DNA from: Cercis canadensis
Lineage: Eukaryota; Streptophyta; Magnoliopsida; Fabales; Fabaceae
DNA: 64,000 nt
NCBI GenBank assembly: GCA_003255065.1
Contig: QAOA01005271.1
Span: forward strand, 2,345,979 to 2,409,978
Direction of reading: 5' to 3'
The position numbers and the translations under genes are program-made. Numbering within the stretch: position 1 is the stretch's first letter; each line of letters begins with the position of its first letter. Positions 43,122 to 55,357 of this stretch are shown here, one piece after another. A model generated the notes under the pieces. The model saw only the letters and a list, made by a program, of their open reading frames with translations. It ran no database searches and had not been told where the DNA came from.

Positions 43122-46100
43122 CTAAGAAGTACTTCCAATGGAGTCAGGTAGTGACATTGAGAAGGTGCTGTCATATTCATATTCCAAATCCTCAAAACCC
43201 CAGAATTCATCTTCTTGCTCTTCTTCCTCTGGCATTTTCCATTTCTCTTTATCTATCTCCCCCTCCTCCATTACCTCTAGTGCCTGTTCATCAAGAAAAC
43301 GCCATCAAAATGCTTGAATTTGCAAGGACTAATTAAGAGAACCATTTATTACTTATGTGATTCACAACCAGAAAATGACGCACCCCCAACAATCAAGCTC
43401 AATAAATTACAGGTCTTTTCACCTCTTTCTTCGATAAAGGTACAAATGAACACTTAAAGAGGGTCATGGAATTGAATAATTGATGCATTTTTATTATAAA
43501 GCAGAAATTTAATAGAACATACACTTGGGTGGCCAATTTTGTGTTCAAAGTAATGAAAAGAGTAATGACCTTTTAATTGGATTACTTAGATAGTATTTCT
43601 GAGATAATTCAATGCCAAAGGGACCCACTTACTATAAATAACTTTACTTATTATAGTTTAATACTAAGATCAATTATGAGAATGTAATATTATCTTGTGT
43701 CTTAATTCTTATTAGCATTTAGGTTAGGTAGGATAGAACATCAAGTGATTAATAACATTGTATGATAGAGCACTCAAATAAGCTGCCAATAATAGCATTG
43801 AGAAAATTGGACTGAATCTAAGTTTTTGCTTCTCACTCTTGATTGTTGAAAACGATGTTCTTTGTCATTTAAGGCACACCATCCAAATTAAATAAAATGA
43901 CAGCTGACAATATGGTAACTATAATAAGAGACTAAATTATTTGAAAATAAGAAGCCAATCTTAAGATTTTTATTATTATTTTAAAAAAATAAAGAGGAAC
44001 TTATCTTGAGATGCATTCTTTGATTACTCGGCAATCAACTAGAAGGGAATAACTGGATTAATGAACACGCCACGATGCTGATCATACAATTATGACAAAC
44101 TAACCAAACTTATTAATTAAAGATGTGAACTCAGCAATAAATTTATTAATTAACACCAAACAATATTAACATTCCTAATTAAGAAACTATTTCTACAAAA
44201 TCACAAGTAAGCTGCTATTAAAACCTGTTAGCTAAGATATAAGAACACTTCAAAGTCGTTTTATTATGTGGCTTTAGAAGTCAAATATGGATGCCATGAA
44301 AGAAAAGGTACCAAGTGGAGCAGTTCCAATCTATTTTACGTAGACATAATAGATTAATAGGAAATATTACTTGTACAATAAATCTCTCGGTGGTTATACC
44401 AGTCATTTTATTTTCCTATAGTCTGTTGACCAAAATAGAGTTTGGTGATCAGTAACTGTGTAGGAAGCATAAGGGTAAAATTGGACTCAGTAATTTCCAG
44501 GCACCAAGTTCACCTATCTAAGACAATAGTAATTACTAAGAAATCGGTATTTAAGATTTAATTAGCTCTTGTAGGAGTGGTCCCATAATCAGAGGCATAG
44601 ATCATAAAACCCAAGACTGATAGAAATTAAAAATGAAAAAGACCAAAGCAACCAATAAATCGAAAGAAATAAATATAGAAGAATAGATGATTTGAAAAAA
44701 TGTAGATTATCTAATATAACATCGAAAATGTGCTTGAGAAGTACCTCACTCATGGTGGGTCGCCATGTGGAAGATGCCCTGATGCAAAGAGAGGCTGCAA
44801 AGGCAAGTCTTTTTAACTGTGTTACATCATAGGCCTCTTCAAGCCTTGGATCTACCAGTTTTTCTATTTCCCCTTGATTCAAGATTGGTTTAGCCTGTTA
44901 ATTCAGAATAAACTATGAATTACACCAAAAACGTTTGCATAAACTAATCACAGTAAAGTCAGTATTAGTTTCAATAGCCCAACTCTAGAAGAAACCAAAT
45001 GTGGGACTTCCTTTGGAACACGGCAAGTTCACAAAAGAACAAAGTTTTATGACTAAGAGAGAGGCTAGTACAGTACCCAGTTGTGCAAGCTTTGGTAAGA
45101 GCCATCCACAGGTTTTCTCCCAGATATGAGTTCAAGTAAGAACACACCAAAAGCAAAAACATCTGTTTTCTCATCCACAATTCCATGCATGTAGTACTCT
45201 GGAGCCAAATGCCTACAATGCATAGAAAATTCCCATTTCAAAAAACGTTTTTTTTCCCCTTTCAATGCTGCAATTATAGCTATCAGTGAAATATAATGGA
45301 TAAGAGTACCCAAATGTCCCTTCAATTGGGGCAATTGAATGGTGAGTCCATTGTGAAGGAAGCCATTTGGCTAGTCCGAAATCAGATATCTGCCACAATC
45401 AAAACAAGTACTGTCATAAAACTGAACACATCAACTTGAGATTCAATTCAAAATAGGCAAGTCCTATACAGATTGAAAAGGAAAAGGACCTTAGGTTCAA
45501 AATCTGCAGTTAAAAGAATGTTTGAGGCCTTGATGTCCCTATGAATTATCCTTCTCTGGCAGCCCTTGTGCAAGTAATGGAGGCCATGAGCAGTGCCAAG
45601 AGCTATCTTATGCCTTGCTTTCCAATCCATTGGAGGCAAAGTCTCATCTACATGAAGATTTATAGACTATAATATTCACACTTGCAAACCCAGATGAGAA
45701 AACAAGTTTTTCAGCCTATTAAACCAAAAAAGATTCCATTTTTGCTGATATTGATTTATGTACCATGAAGAAGAGACGCAACAGAGCCTCTGGATGATAG
45801 CTCAAAGACAAGGTAAAGCCCATTGTCAATACAACAACCCAGAAGGGGCAATACATTTGAATGGCGAACGTGACCAATGGTACCAATCTCTGTCAAAAAC
45901 TCCTTCTCTTTCCTTTCATCACATGAAGTTCTTGTGAGCCTTTTCACTGCAAATTCTTCTCCATCTTTCAATTTTCCCTTATATACCTCTGCGTACCCTC
46001 CTTTTCCAACCAGATTCTCTGATACCAAGTAAAAAAGATGTTAACTTTCAATACCAAAATCACAAAGGACAATACTTTTTAAAAGTTTCTTTAAGAAAAG

Positions 46101-46320
46101 CATAAGCACCTGGGCTGAAGCCATTGGTGGCATCAAATAGTTCTTCAAAAGAGAAGCATTTCCAAGTGGATCTTCGAGGACGTTCTGCAAGAGGAAGAAC
46201 CTCGAAGTTCTCTTCGTTTTCTTTGCCAGGAGAACCATTCAAGCTCAAAACTTCTTCACCGAAACTGCGTCGTCTCAAAGAGAAAAGCCTCTTCAAGCTG
46301 TTGGTTCGAATATACTTCAT
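43122..46320 (-). CDS. receptor-like cytoplasmic kinase, RLCK class VI (RBK-like)
   Basis: Seven exons on the minus strand, all in phase: 46110-46320, 45764-46018, 45490-45647, 45310-45389, 45077-45212, 44745-44894, 43122-43283. They give about 383 aa. There is no signal peptide or membrane helix. A basic N-terminus ([20 protein letters not shown]) precedes [20 protein letters not shown]. Kinase motifs are [11 protein letters not shown] (near 76), the FAVKRL lysine, [13 protein letters not shown] (an RD kinase), [19 protein letters not shown] and RPTMSE. The tail is acidic ([21 protein letters not shown]), typical of class VI RLCKs. The Arabidopsis members RBK1 and RBK2 bind ROP GTPases and are linked to pathogen responses. 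The last intron is about 1.46 kb. An upstream in-frame ATG at 46335 would add five residues; MKYIRTNS is the usual family start. Confidence 0.9.
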
Positions 46321-46430
46321 TGCAATAAATATCAAACTGAAGGCTCTGTTTCATGCAGAACACTAAAGAGACAGAGAACTCTCCAGAGGATATAGAACAG
46401 AAGCAGGTGAAGAAGCAACACTCTGTTTTG

Positions 46431-46455
46431 GTCTCTCTCTCTCTCCTTCTCTGTC
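46431..46455 (-). repeat. (TC)n-rich 5' UTR microsatellite of the RLCK gene
   Basis: A CT/GA run about 110 bases upstream of the RLCK start, followed by CACACAGA repeats. GA-rich leaders on the coding strand are common in plant 5' UTRs and may bind GAGA-binding BPC factors. Confidence 0.6.
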
Positions 46456-46559
46456 TTTCACATACACAGACACACACAGAAACAGACGCAAAGGCACAGA
46501 GATTTAAGAGGGAAGAGAGTCAAAGGATGTTTGTAATTTTTAATATTTTATTAGTTTAA

Positions 46560-49500
46560 GGAATAGCGTGAGTAAGGTTTAGAATTGACTGTGTTTGCAT
46601 AGGATAATTGCTCATGTACTAGAGTCCGTTAGAGGAACTTAAATTCTTTGTCTCGTTACTCGTGTAACCATGGAAATGACACAAGCTGTCCCTCATTGCT
46701 TAAGCTTTTGACAGAAAAAAAGATCAGAAAAGTTGACAGAGCCTAATTGATCTGAAATGGAAAAGATTGGCATGGCCCAAAGCCAAAGGGTTGCGCTCTC
46801 TTGTGGGGTAGTAATAGCATGAACCTAAAACTCCTCCCTTTGTCTCCACTTTTGATTATATTTTTTAATTAGGTAAATGGAAAATGATACTTGCACGTCT
46901 ATGTGTGTAGTTAATTTGAACTGTTAAATTAAAGAAAAAGTGTGTAAATAGTGTATTTATTTCTATCAATCATTTATATACTAATTTATCGGTGTTTGAA
47001 GGCCAATTAAGGCAATGGTTTGGGTAAAGTACTTTGAATTTATGTTAGAAAACGATCTCTACTGACTACTGAGAACTTACTTCAATTGCTTGCAAATTAT
47101 TTTCCGACAGAACATTAACATTATATCTAAAACTAAAAATCAACATTTAATGCATCCTCCCTGAACTTTTTCTCAATTTTGTGCACGATACCAAAGGTTT
47201 AGCACATGTTTTTATTTGTACCCTATATGCAAATTCAACATTTGAGGCAACAAGCTTGTGACAGCAGCTTTTGCCTCAAAAACCAAATTTAACGTTTCAA
47301 GGCCAAATTCGGATATACATGTTTTTGAGTTATGAGGTGCTTTTGAGATCATAGTTGAGCATATGAACGGCAAAATATCTAAAGAAAAATATAGTTTTAC
47401 AAAGTATTTATGTAACTCGAGTAGTTTAAATTCTTTTTATCGATTTAAAACAATTTTAATTAATTAAAGTAGTTTGACTCTACTTCAAAATAGTGTAACT
47501 TACATTATCTACATCCCTTGAATAAAATAATAAAAAATGCACAATTTGTATAAAAAATTTATACAATACTCTATTTTGATAAATAAATTTTCAAGTCAAT
47601 TAACCCATAGGCTTCAAAGTCATTTACCCTTGCAGATAAATTGTCAAATTAAAATCATGAGAGCTGTTAGGTTAACCAAAAAGTTGACAGATTTATTTGG
47701 TGTGGCTCCCTGAAAGCCTCTACTCTTTTGTGAACCTGGAACACTGTGATGCTGAGCAAGTAACGGTTCCATATGCCACAGTCCAGAATTAGGTGGGGAC
47801 TTAATAAACGCAACCAAGGAATGGAACATGAAGAAAAAGTGCACCCTTTAGTGGATATTAATTAAACCATCTCTATAAAGTGAAAGAGAGAAACTATTGA
47901 AAAAGGAAAAATAAACATAAAATAGATAGAACACAAGAACAGGAAAATCAATTCCATTCTCTGTATATGAACAGTGGACAAACCGAAACCTAACTCCTCT
48001 AGGAAGTAGTTAAAAATGAGACAAAATAATTGAGATCTCACTCCACCAAACAAAAAAAACACCACATAAGCATGATCTTGGTAATTTTTTAATCTTAAGT
48101 ATAAAGAATCAAAGTTGTCATCCCTTTATTAGTACTAAGAAAAGCAAGCCATAGATTAATTAAGAAAAACAATGAGTCATCGATTGGATAATCTATACTA
48201 CTCGAATGGTAATGCTTATGTGCTGTGTAGTCCATAAGATTATTGGTTTAAACTTCTTATGAGCTAAAATAATTCATAAAAAATTCTTGTTTATATGATC
48301 AGCCCATAGATGAATTATGAATGGTTTTGGTACATGACGGTTGGCTTTCATTAAACATATATATATTTTAATTATTTTTCTTAGAGTAAAGCTACCAAAA
48401 CTTTGTCACGATGCAATTATAAGCAGGCTACAGAGAATAGTGTAGATACTTCAAAGACATCAAAATGTGAAAGCTAACAGTTGCTCATGATTATATTCAT
48501 CAAGCTTGCTAGCTATGTTTCTTTTGGAACTTAATTTGGTCAATCTTGCGTCAACAAATGATTGGCTTTCATATATAATATTGGTATCTTTTTATTTGGG
48601 GGAGAAAAATGGTAACTTATAGCTTTCCAGCTAGGTATAACTCTTTTTTCATGTATCTAACTAGAACCACATGATTGAGAATGGTTTTCTTCCTTAAAAT
48701 GTCATTATTCATAAACCATGCATATCTACGTTAATTTCCAAATCATATATATATATAGCTTCATGAAAACATTATGGAAGATAGAAAAACAATTCTATTA
48801 ATCATGAAGTTCAAATAGAATTTGTAAAGTTTTAATTCCAGCGATAATTGAAAAGCCTATGATGAAGAATTCCTCTGAATTAGAAGTAAGAATGTCTTTA
48901 AATTTCTTATTTTAATGGTTGAATATATATGGGCAAAAAATTGATAACGTCTTTGGATAAAAATGTGTGTAATTAAGAACCGCGACTAGTAGTGAAAAGG
49001 AATAAAAGTTTATTTCTATTGGATATTTTATATTTCACTAAGATAAGTGGAATGTGATCTATGAAAAGTAATGCTCACAAATTACAACCATTCATATATA
49101 TAGCTCAAGTTTTGATTTGAATAGTCTTGAAGAAAAAGGAACTTGTGCACATTCAAGATTTTACTTAATTACAAATCCTATTCTTTCATTAATACTGAGG
49201 TATATTTACACATCTTAGGGCGCCCTTTACTTTTTTGTTTTTTTTTATATATGTTGAAGTTAATAGTCATCACGGGCGAATCAATTCTACCCTTCAAATA
49301 CACAAGACTTCTTTTGATTTTTGCTAAGAGGAGAGGACCACTGAATTAATGGTGGTGATATTTCCCTTCCCACCATAGTCTTGGAAGAGGGGAAGTCCCT
49401 TTCACGCCAACTAGAACTAAACATTTGCGTGTGGTCACCTTTGGCCATTAAAGTTTTTCAGCAAACACAGCATGAGCACGAGCAGTGTTCAATGAAACAA

Positions 49501-51252
49501 GCACTGCAAGCTATGCTTTGCTTTCTTTTCTTTTCCTTCCCTCTTTCTTCATGAGCTTCACAAATCACCTAACCAATGTACCTTTCGTTATTTTAAAATC
49601 TGATACAACAAAAAATTTAGAGACTCGAAAAATATATGGACAATAACTAATCAAACCCCATCTTTAAATAAGGCATGCATGCAGCTGCAACGAGGAGAGC
49701 GGATAAGAATATACGAGGGAATAACAAACCAAGATTAGAAAATTAGTACCTAAAAAATATTATATATATTGACTATGCCATTTTATTGGAAAAAAAAATG
49801 GTAAATAAATTCTCATTCTATGACTGCATAAGCATTCATTTGGGTGCTTGCATATCAAAAAGCAATTACCTGAAGAGGTAGAGAGGGACAAGTGGGAGGA
49901 ATACCGAAATTTTCAATAAAATAAGATTAGTGTTGGCTGTTGGAGGCATTGGATGGATAAATATAGTTTTAGGCTTTTAGCTTACAACTTTGTGGTCTCC
50001 AAGATTTGTGCTTCTTGTGTATACCAAAAGTGAGATTAGGATTTCCATTTAACTGCATGCTTTCCCTGTTCTCGGCGCATGCACGAAACGCTTGTCGTCA
50101 ATAAATCTGAAAAATGGGCCGAAGAAAAGTACAGTAGTAAAATGTTGTTTATCCATCAAAGGGTCAGCCCAAATCATCTTTATTATGTTAAAGGGCCTGG
50201 GCCTACTCGCTGAGCTGAAATATGTTTGGGCTACTAACATGCTTAGTGGGCCTTTTCCCAACCCCCAGTCCATAATATATCACATAGTGTTACCGCCAAA
50301 TAGAAGGGGTGAGTAATTTTTGTGATAGGGTTAAACTATGATATTTACTTTGTAACTTTAGATGATAGGGTTAAACTATGATATTTGGTATATTAGTAAA
50401 AGATTATATGCTAAAATCTAAGATTATACCACATTTCTTTTTGTGTAAGATTACACTTAATATAATTCCATACAACTAGAACTCATCCCTTTATTTGCAC
50501 TCTATGGTGGCTTTGGAGAGATGGCAACTTAGAATGTATAGAGGGGCTTTGGAGAGATGGCAACTTAGAATGTATAGAGGGTCGCCGCTAGTCTTCTTTA
50601 TATGTTCCTCTTCAAATTCAAAGCATGACACAAGATTGCACTAGGGTGTATGGGGGTGACATGGATAGTAAAAGAAGTCCTCACTAGGGTGTGTTATTTT
50701 GGTAAAAAGACCGAGAACGGAAGGAGAAGTTTGAAGTAGAAATGAGTTGGCCACGTGTTGCAATCTGGTCTACAATTTCTCATTTTTAAATAAGCTAACT
50801 TAGCATGAGGTTAATTTGGTCTCCTTTTTTTATTCTCTAGAAATAATGACAAGATTCGTCTTTCGTCTCCTTTAATAGGCTATAATTTTTTCTTCTTATT
50901 CTCTTTATGTACCAAAAATAAAACTCATCTTTTTATAAAAATTATAAAATTTCACATTCTAGCATAAGAGGTGTTCAACTTTATAAATTTAAGACAAGCC
51001 TCAACTAAATACATACCTAAATAGTATTGATGTTGTTTTTGAAACTCATGAGTTCTGTTTTTATCCCTCCTACTACATAACTTGATCAAAATTACGGTAT
51101 AAGATTAAGGGTAATAAGGTACTTCCAATCAAAACCCAAGGGATTTTACACAATCCGCAATTCAGATACTCGCAAGCGGGAGTTGCTTACTCATAGTGCC
51201 CTTATAGGGCCAAAAATGACCATAAAATCAAACACCAGCTCACACCTCCACC
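46560..51252. other. 4.7-kb intergenic region, no gene recognised
   Basis: AT-rich throughout. Short frames (for example 47644-47844 and 50049-50316) lack recognisable content. A perfect 36-bp tandem duplication lies at 50509-50580. A phrase GATAGGGTTAAACTATGATATTT occurs twice at about 50323 and 50366. Bases 51183-51252 form the short leader of the SNRNP27 gene. Confidence 0.55.
50509..50580. repeat. perfect 36-bp tandem duplication
   Basis: Two exact copies (50509-50544 and 50545-50580) of a unit starting GGCTTTGGAGAGATGGCAAC. There are no differences, so it is a very recent event or one kept uniform by slippage. Confidence 0.95.
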
Positions 51253-51888
51253 ATGAGCGACCGCGACAGAGCTCGCGACCGGGACCGCGAACGAGACCGG
51301 GACCGGAACCGCGACCGGGAACGGGACCGAGACAGAGACAGGGAAAGAAGACGAGACAAGGAAGACCGCGACCGAGATCGAGCACGCAGCAAGAGATCCC
51401 GCTCCCGTACACCTGACCGCGCCCGCTCCCGCCACACGCGCTCCCGAACGGGTTCCCCTGACCGCCACCGCTCACACTCTCGTTCACGCTCCCCAGGTGA
51501 ACGGTCCCACCGCCGGCGCCACCATCACCACCGGACACCTTCGCCTGAGCCTCCTAGGAAGCGTCACCGTAGAGAGTCTACAGCGGGGGATGAAAGGGAG
51601 ACTCAGAAGGCGGTCTCGGACTTTGTGGATGGGATTGCCAAGGAACAGCAGCAGAAGCAGAAAGACAATGGCGATGGCGAATTGGAGGGAGACGATGCGA
51701 TGGACGAGGATGAGATTGAAATGATGAAGAAATTAGGGATTCCAGTAGGATTTGACTCGACGAAGGGGAAGCCAGTGCCTGGTGCAGACGTGAGTGGCGT
51801 CAGAGCAGTGACCAAGCGGCAGCCTAGGCAGTACATGAACCGACGGGGCGGGTTTAATCGCCCATTGCCCGCAGAGAGGAACCGGTAG
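51253..51888 (+). CDS. SNRNP27: U4/U6.U5 tri-snRNP-associated 27 kDa protein
   Basis: Single-exon frame of 211 aa starting in a good context (CCACCATGAGC). Residues 2-50 are RD/RE repeats ([10 protein letters not shown]..). Residues 45-105 are RS-rich with SP and TPDR motifs and an HHHH run. Residues 115-150 are acidic. The C-terminal 60 residues form the conserved SNRNP27 domain: [19 protein letters not shown], then [19 protein letters not shown]. Human SNRNP27 and its relatives bind the tri-snRNP and influence 5' splice-site choice; the RS region is a target of SR-protein kinases. The local sequence is far more GC-rich than its surroundings because of CGN arginine and GAC codons. Exon-like sequence further downstream (near 53990-54270, after a CTTGCAG) might be a spliced 3' UTR. 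Confidence 0.93.
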   Translation: MSDRDRARDRDRERDRDRNRDRERDRDRDRERRRDKEDRDRDRARSKRSRSRTPDRARSRHTRSRTGSPDRHRSHSRSRSPGERSHRRRHHHHRTPSPEPPRKRHRRESTAGDERETQKAVSDFVDGIAKEQQQKQKDNGDGELEGDDAMDEDEIEMMKKLGIPVGFDSTKGKPVPGADVSGVRAVTKRQPRQYMNRRGGFNRPLPAERNR

Positions 51889-54800
51889 ATTAGTTCAGTG
51901 TTTTGAGGTGCGTAAGGTTTTTCAAATTGTCTTCAATTTTGCCTCCAGATACTTTCAAACATATAATACGATGGTGTTTAAGGTGGATTTCCGATTTCAA
52001 GTTTAGCTATTAGGATTTTATTTAGCTTTAAGGGATAATTGGACTCCTCTCCGAGTATGTCTTAGCCAATCTCTGATTGTTGTGACTGAAGTAATGCTAA
52101 ACAATGTTAAATCATTTATCTTAATGATGATGGCGCCCTCATTTAGTGATGTTTAGCCAATGTTATCTTCAATGGAGTGATATAGCAACCATCTGGATGG
52201 GTTCTTTCTAATATAGTTGCTAGGCTATGTAGTGGAAGTAAATTATTATGTGTTGACGATGAATCAGGGTTGTGAATGCTAGCAAACGTTATTTACGTTG
52301 ACGAAGTATTTTTAGCCTTTTCATGTATTACACCATACTATGGAAACCAGCTTTTTATTGTCTTAAAAAAATTGAGTTCATTTCTCAAAAGCTGCTTCCA
52401 CTATTTCCCCCACTCACCTTGCAGCGCCTACTATTGACAGTTCTCTGATGCACAACATATGTGAAATTTCTTTATCCTTTAAATTTTGATTCATAGTTTA
52501 CTATGTGCTGACAATAGAATAGGGTGTATTTGTTCAAGCGCCCTGTTTGTATCTTTCTTGAAGATAAATGTCCTGTTGTCCTGATCTATATTGTTCATAT
52601 GGTCTGTTCATATCTTTTGCTTTTGGATAAAAACCTTACTCTAAAGAGTAAAGACCATAGACGATAAAGGAGTCAACTGTAAGAAGAAAAAAGCAGGGCT
52701 TAAAGGATAATTTGTTGTTTATGCTTACACAGTCAGAGAACTACAATCTAAAGTCGTGCATCCTTTAGCATTACATATTACATGTTTATTTTATTTTTTT
52801 CCTTCCTCTGATCTTTCCATTAGCCTGACTTTGTGAGGTTACTCTGGGATATCTCTTCTTTGCAAAAAATTTAGGACTCTTTTCTTGCCTTGTGATCTTT
52901 TCTTAGCAGAAGTTATTTTGTAGGGATTTTTTTTCTATAAATATAGTAGAATTTTAAATTGTTTTTAATTGCGAGTGTTTGGATGGTAAAATGTCGGCTT
53001 TTGGGTTCTTTCAAGTCATGTCAAATTCACATGAGATCAGTTAGTTGTTGGTAGTTAAGGTGAATGATCTAGGTGAGTGGGAATGGGGCCATTCCTAGTG
53101 GACATCTATACAAAGGAAAGATTCCTACACGAGAGGTGAAGAATGACAAATTTATAACCTTATTGTTATAATTGTGTTAGAATTCACAGATGTGGTACTT
53201 AGAGAGCTCATTGTGCCTGGATTTTGTCCATGTTGTGGAAATTACGTTCTCGTGGTGGCATCATTTTCAGATCTTCTATGCTGCTTAGTTGGTCAGAAAG
53301 GAAGAAAACACTTTACGTTATGTAGGCAGGGAATATTCTTTCTTGGACATGCAATTTTGGAAGGTTTGATTAAAGAAATGAAGAGAAAGGTAGAGGATGT
53401 GAAGTGAATGTTCTATATGACCCTTTGCTGAAGTAATTCATCTTCAAGCAGTTAGACTCTAGTTGTACATAAGGTGTAACTGGGATAATGGCAATAATAA
53501 CTTGTACTTTTGGCATATGGAACATTGTGCCTCTGGGCTTATTGCTAGAATGTATGTATTTTGTTACCGATCATATTTTCTATTAATCATAAAGATGCTA
53601 TATTAGGTTTTCAAAGTGAAAGGCTGATTTAATCTTGGGAGAAAACTGGAGTGATAATTGGGGAAGGTCGAATGGGTGTGTTTTCTGCTATTGCAGTGCT
53701 GAGAAATCTCTCTTCAGAAGAAAAAACCCACTTTATGGGTGTGTGTTAACTGTTAATACTAGTGCATGTGCTGTTACATTCTTCATTTTGTATTAATTTT
53801 CATGGCTAAATTTTGAAATAAGTAGTGATCAAGTAACGCAAATTCTTCGGTGCTGATCTTTTCTTTATGGAACATATTATTTCTTGCATGTCTGGTAGCT
53901 ATAACAGATAAGAAGTTCCTGGAGAATATTAGTATCCCTTTATTGCTGTGTTTTTACATAACTTAGTGGTCATTATTGTTCAACTTGCAGATGTAATCCC
54001 CTTTGGCTATGTTTCAATAACTTGGATGCCTCAAACCCTTGGTAGGACCCCGAAGAGAAAGCTTTAAGAATTTCTTCATTTGTGTGCTGCATCTGATAGC
54101 CCGTGCTACTTTGAGCTCAATCTCGTGTAATCGGTGTTATACTTGTCAAGTGGCATTGAAAATTGCCGGATTATTCATGTAGTATCCGTGACTGATAGCA
54201 TACCTTGTACCTTAAGATGCGCATGCTGTGACCATGTGGTGAGATGATTCTGACTTTATTATCATGATTTATGGATGTGGTAGTTTTTCAAAACTCTAAC
54301 CTAAACCATCATAGCTTTGTAGGTACTGTGCTCAAAGAACAAGTGCGCAAGTGTACTACTATCTTCCAGATTTGTGATTTCTTACTAGAATTTATACTAC
54401 TAGATTTAGCATTCATATTCTTGTTCAAGAACCATCACTATTCACGAATACTTACCAGACATGGGATCTCTTGTCTGTGCTTACTGCTGGCATTTGGAAT
54501 CTAGCCATTCTCAGTCCTTATTGTTTTCTCCAATCACAGTCAGCATGCGTGCATGGATGTCTTGGTTGAAAAAATATTTTTAAGACTTTCTTTATATGGT
54601 TATTGTTCGACATAAAGTAATTGCATGTTGGTCTTTCCCCTTTCTTTGTTTCAATCATTTTATTTAATTTATTTCTCAAAGAAGCACGGGCTATCAGATT
54701 ATTTATTAAAGATAATTTTAATTTATATATAATCCATGAGACAAGAAGAAAACAGAGAACGCAGTCTTGCTGAAGAGATATTAAAAATATGTAATGGATG

Positions 54801-55357
54801 TAGAATTTCGTGAGAATAAGAAAACGCTGCAAGTTACGTAGAACATGACTTGTCTAATTGTCTTATATAGTATGTTATATTTATTTTCTATAAATAATTT
54901 GAGATCATTATTATCTTTTTTTTTTTCTCTGAAGAATGAGATCGTCATTTCTTTGGGTGGTCGAAAGATGGATTTTTTAATCTATAGCCATTTCTGAAAC
55001 AATCAGAGCAAGCTGCAACTCTTTTGAGCCTTTATAGAGAGCATTTTACACATTTACGAATAGCTTTTGAAAAAATCTCTCCTCCTCTTCAATAAAAAGA
55101 ATATTCTTCCTCTCCAGTAGGTTGCGACTGTTTCTTTTTGGGGGTTTATATCCAATATGAAGGTTATGGCTTATTGCTCAAGAGAAAGTATAACTAGTTA
55201 AAGCGGCTGTTTTGTTAAGTTTATACGACATTTTAAAATATTATAATCATACTGTTAGTAGTTCATGATAAATCCAATTTGAATGCCTCTGATGGACTAA
55301 TAAGTAATAACCATGCTTAGACATGAGATTGGCACTGTTATCAACTTAAAACTGCGA
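51889..55357. other. SNRNP27 3' region and long intergenic stretch
   Basis: No second coding gene is supported. A 77-codon frame at 53174-53407 has no recognisable domain. Bases near 53990-54270 follow a good splice acceptor and contain no T-rich intron-like sequence, so they may be 3' UTR of the preceding gene. The remainder is AT-rich. Confidence 0.45.

Noticed and set aside
51191-51538. 115-codon minus-strand frame opposite SNRNP27
   Set aside because: Arises from the repetitive arginine/aspartate codons of SNRNP27; composition is low-complexity Gly/Val/Ser.
53174-53407. 77-codon frame downstream of SNRNP27
   Set aside because: No recognisable domain, no splice context; likely chance frame in a 3' region.
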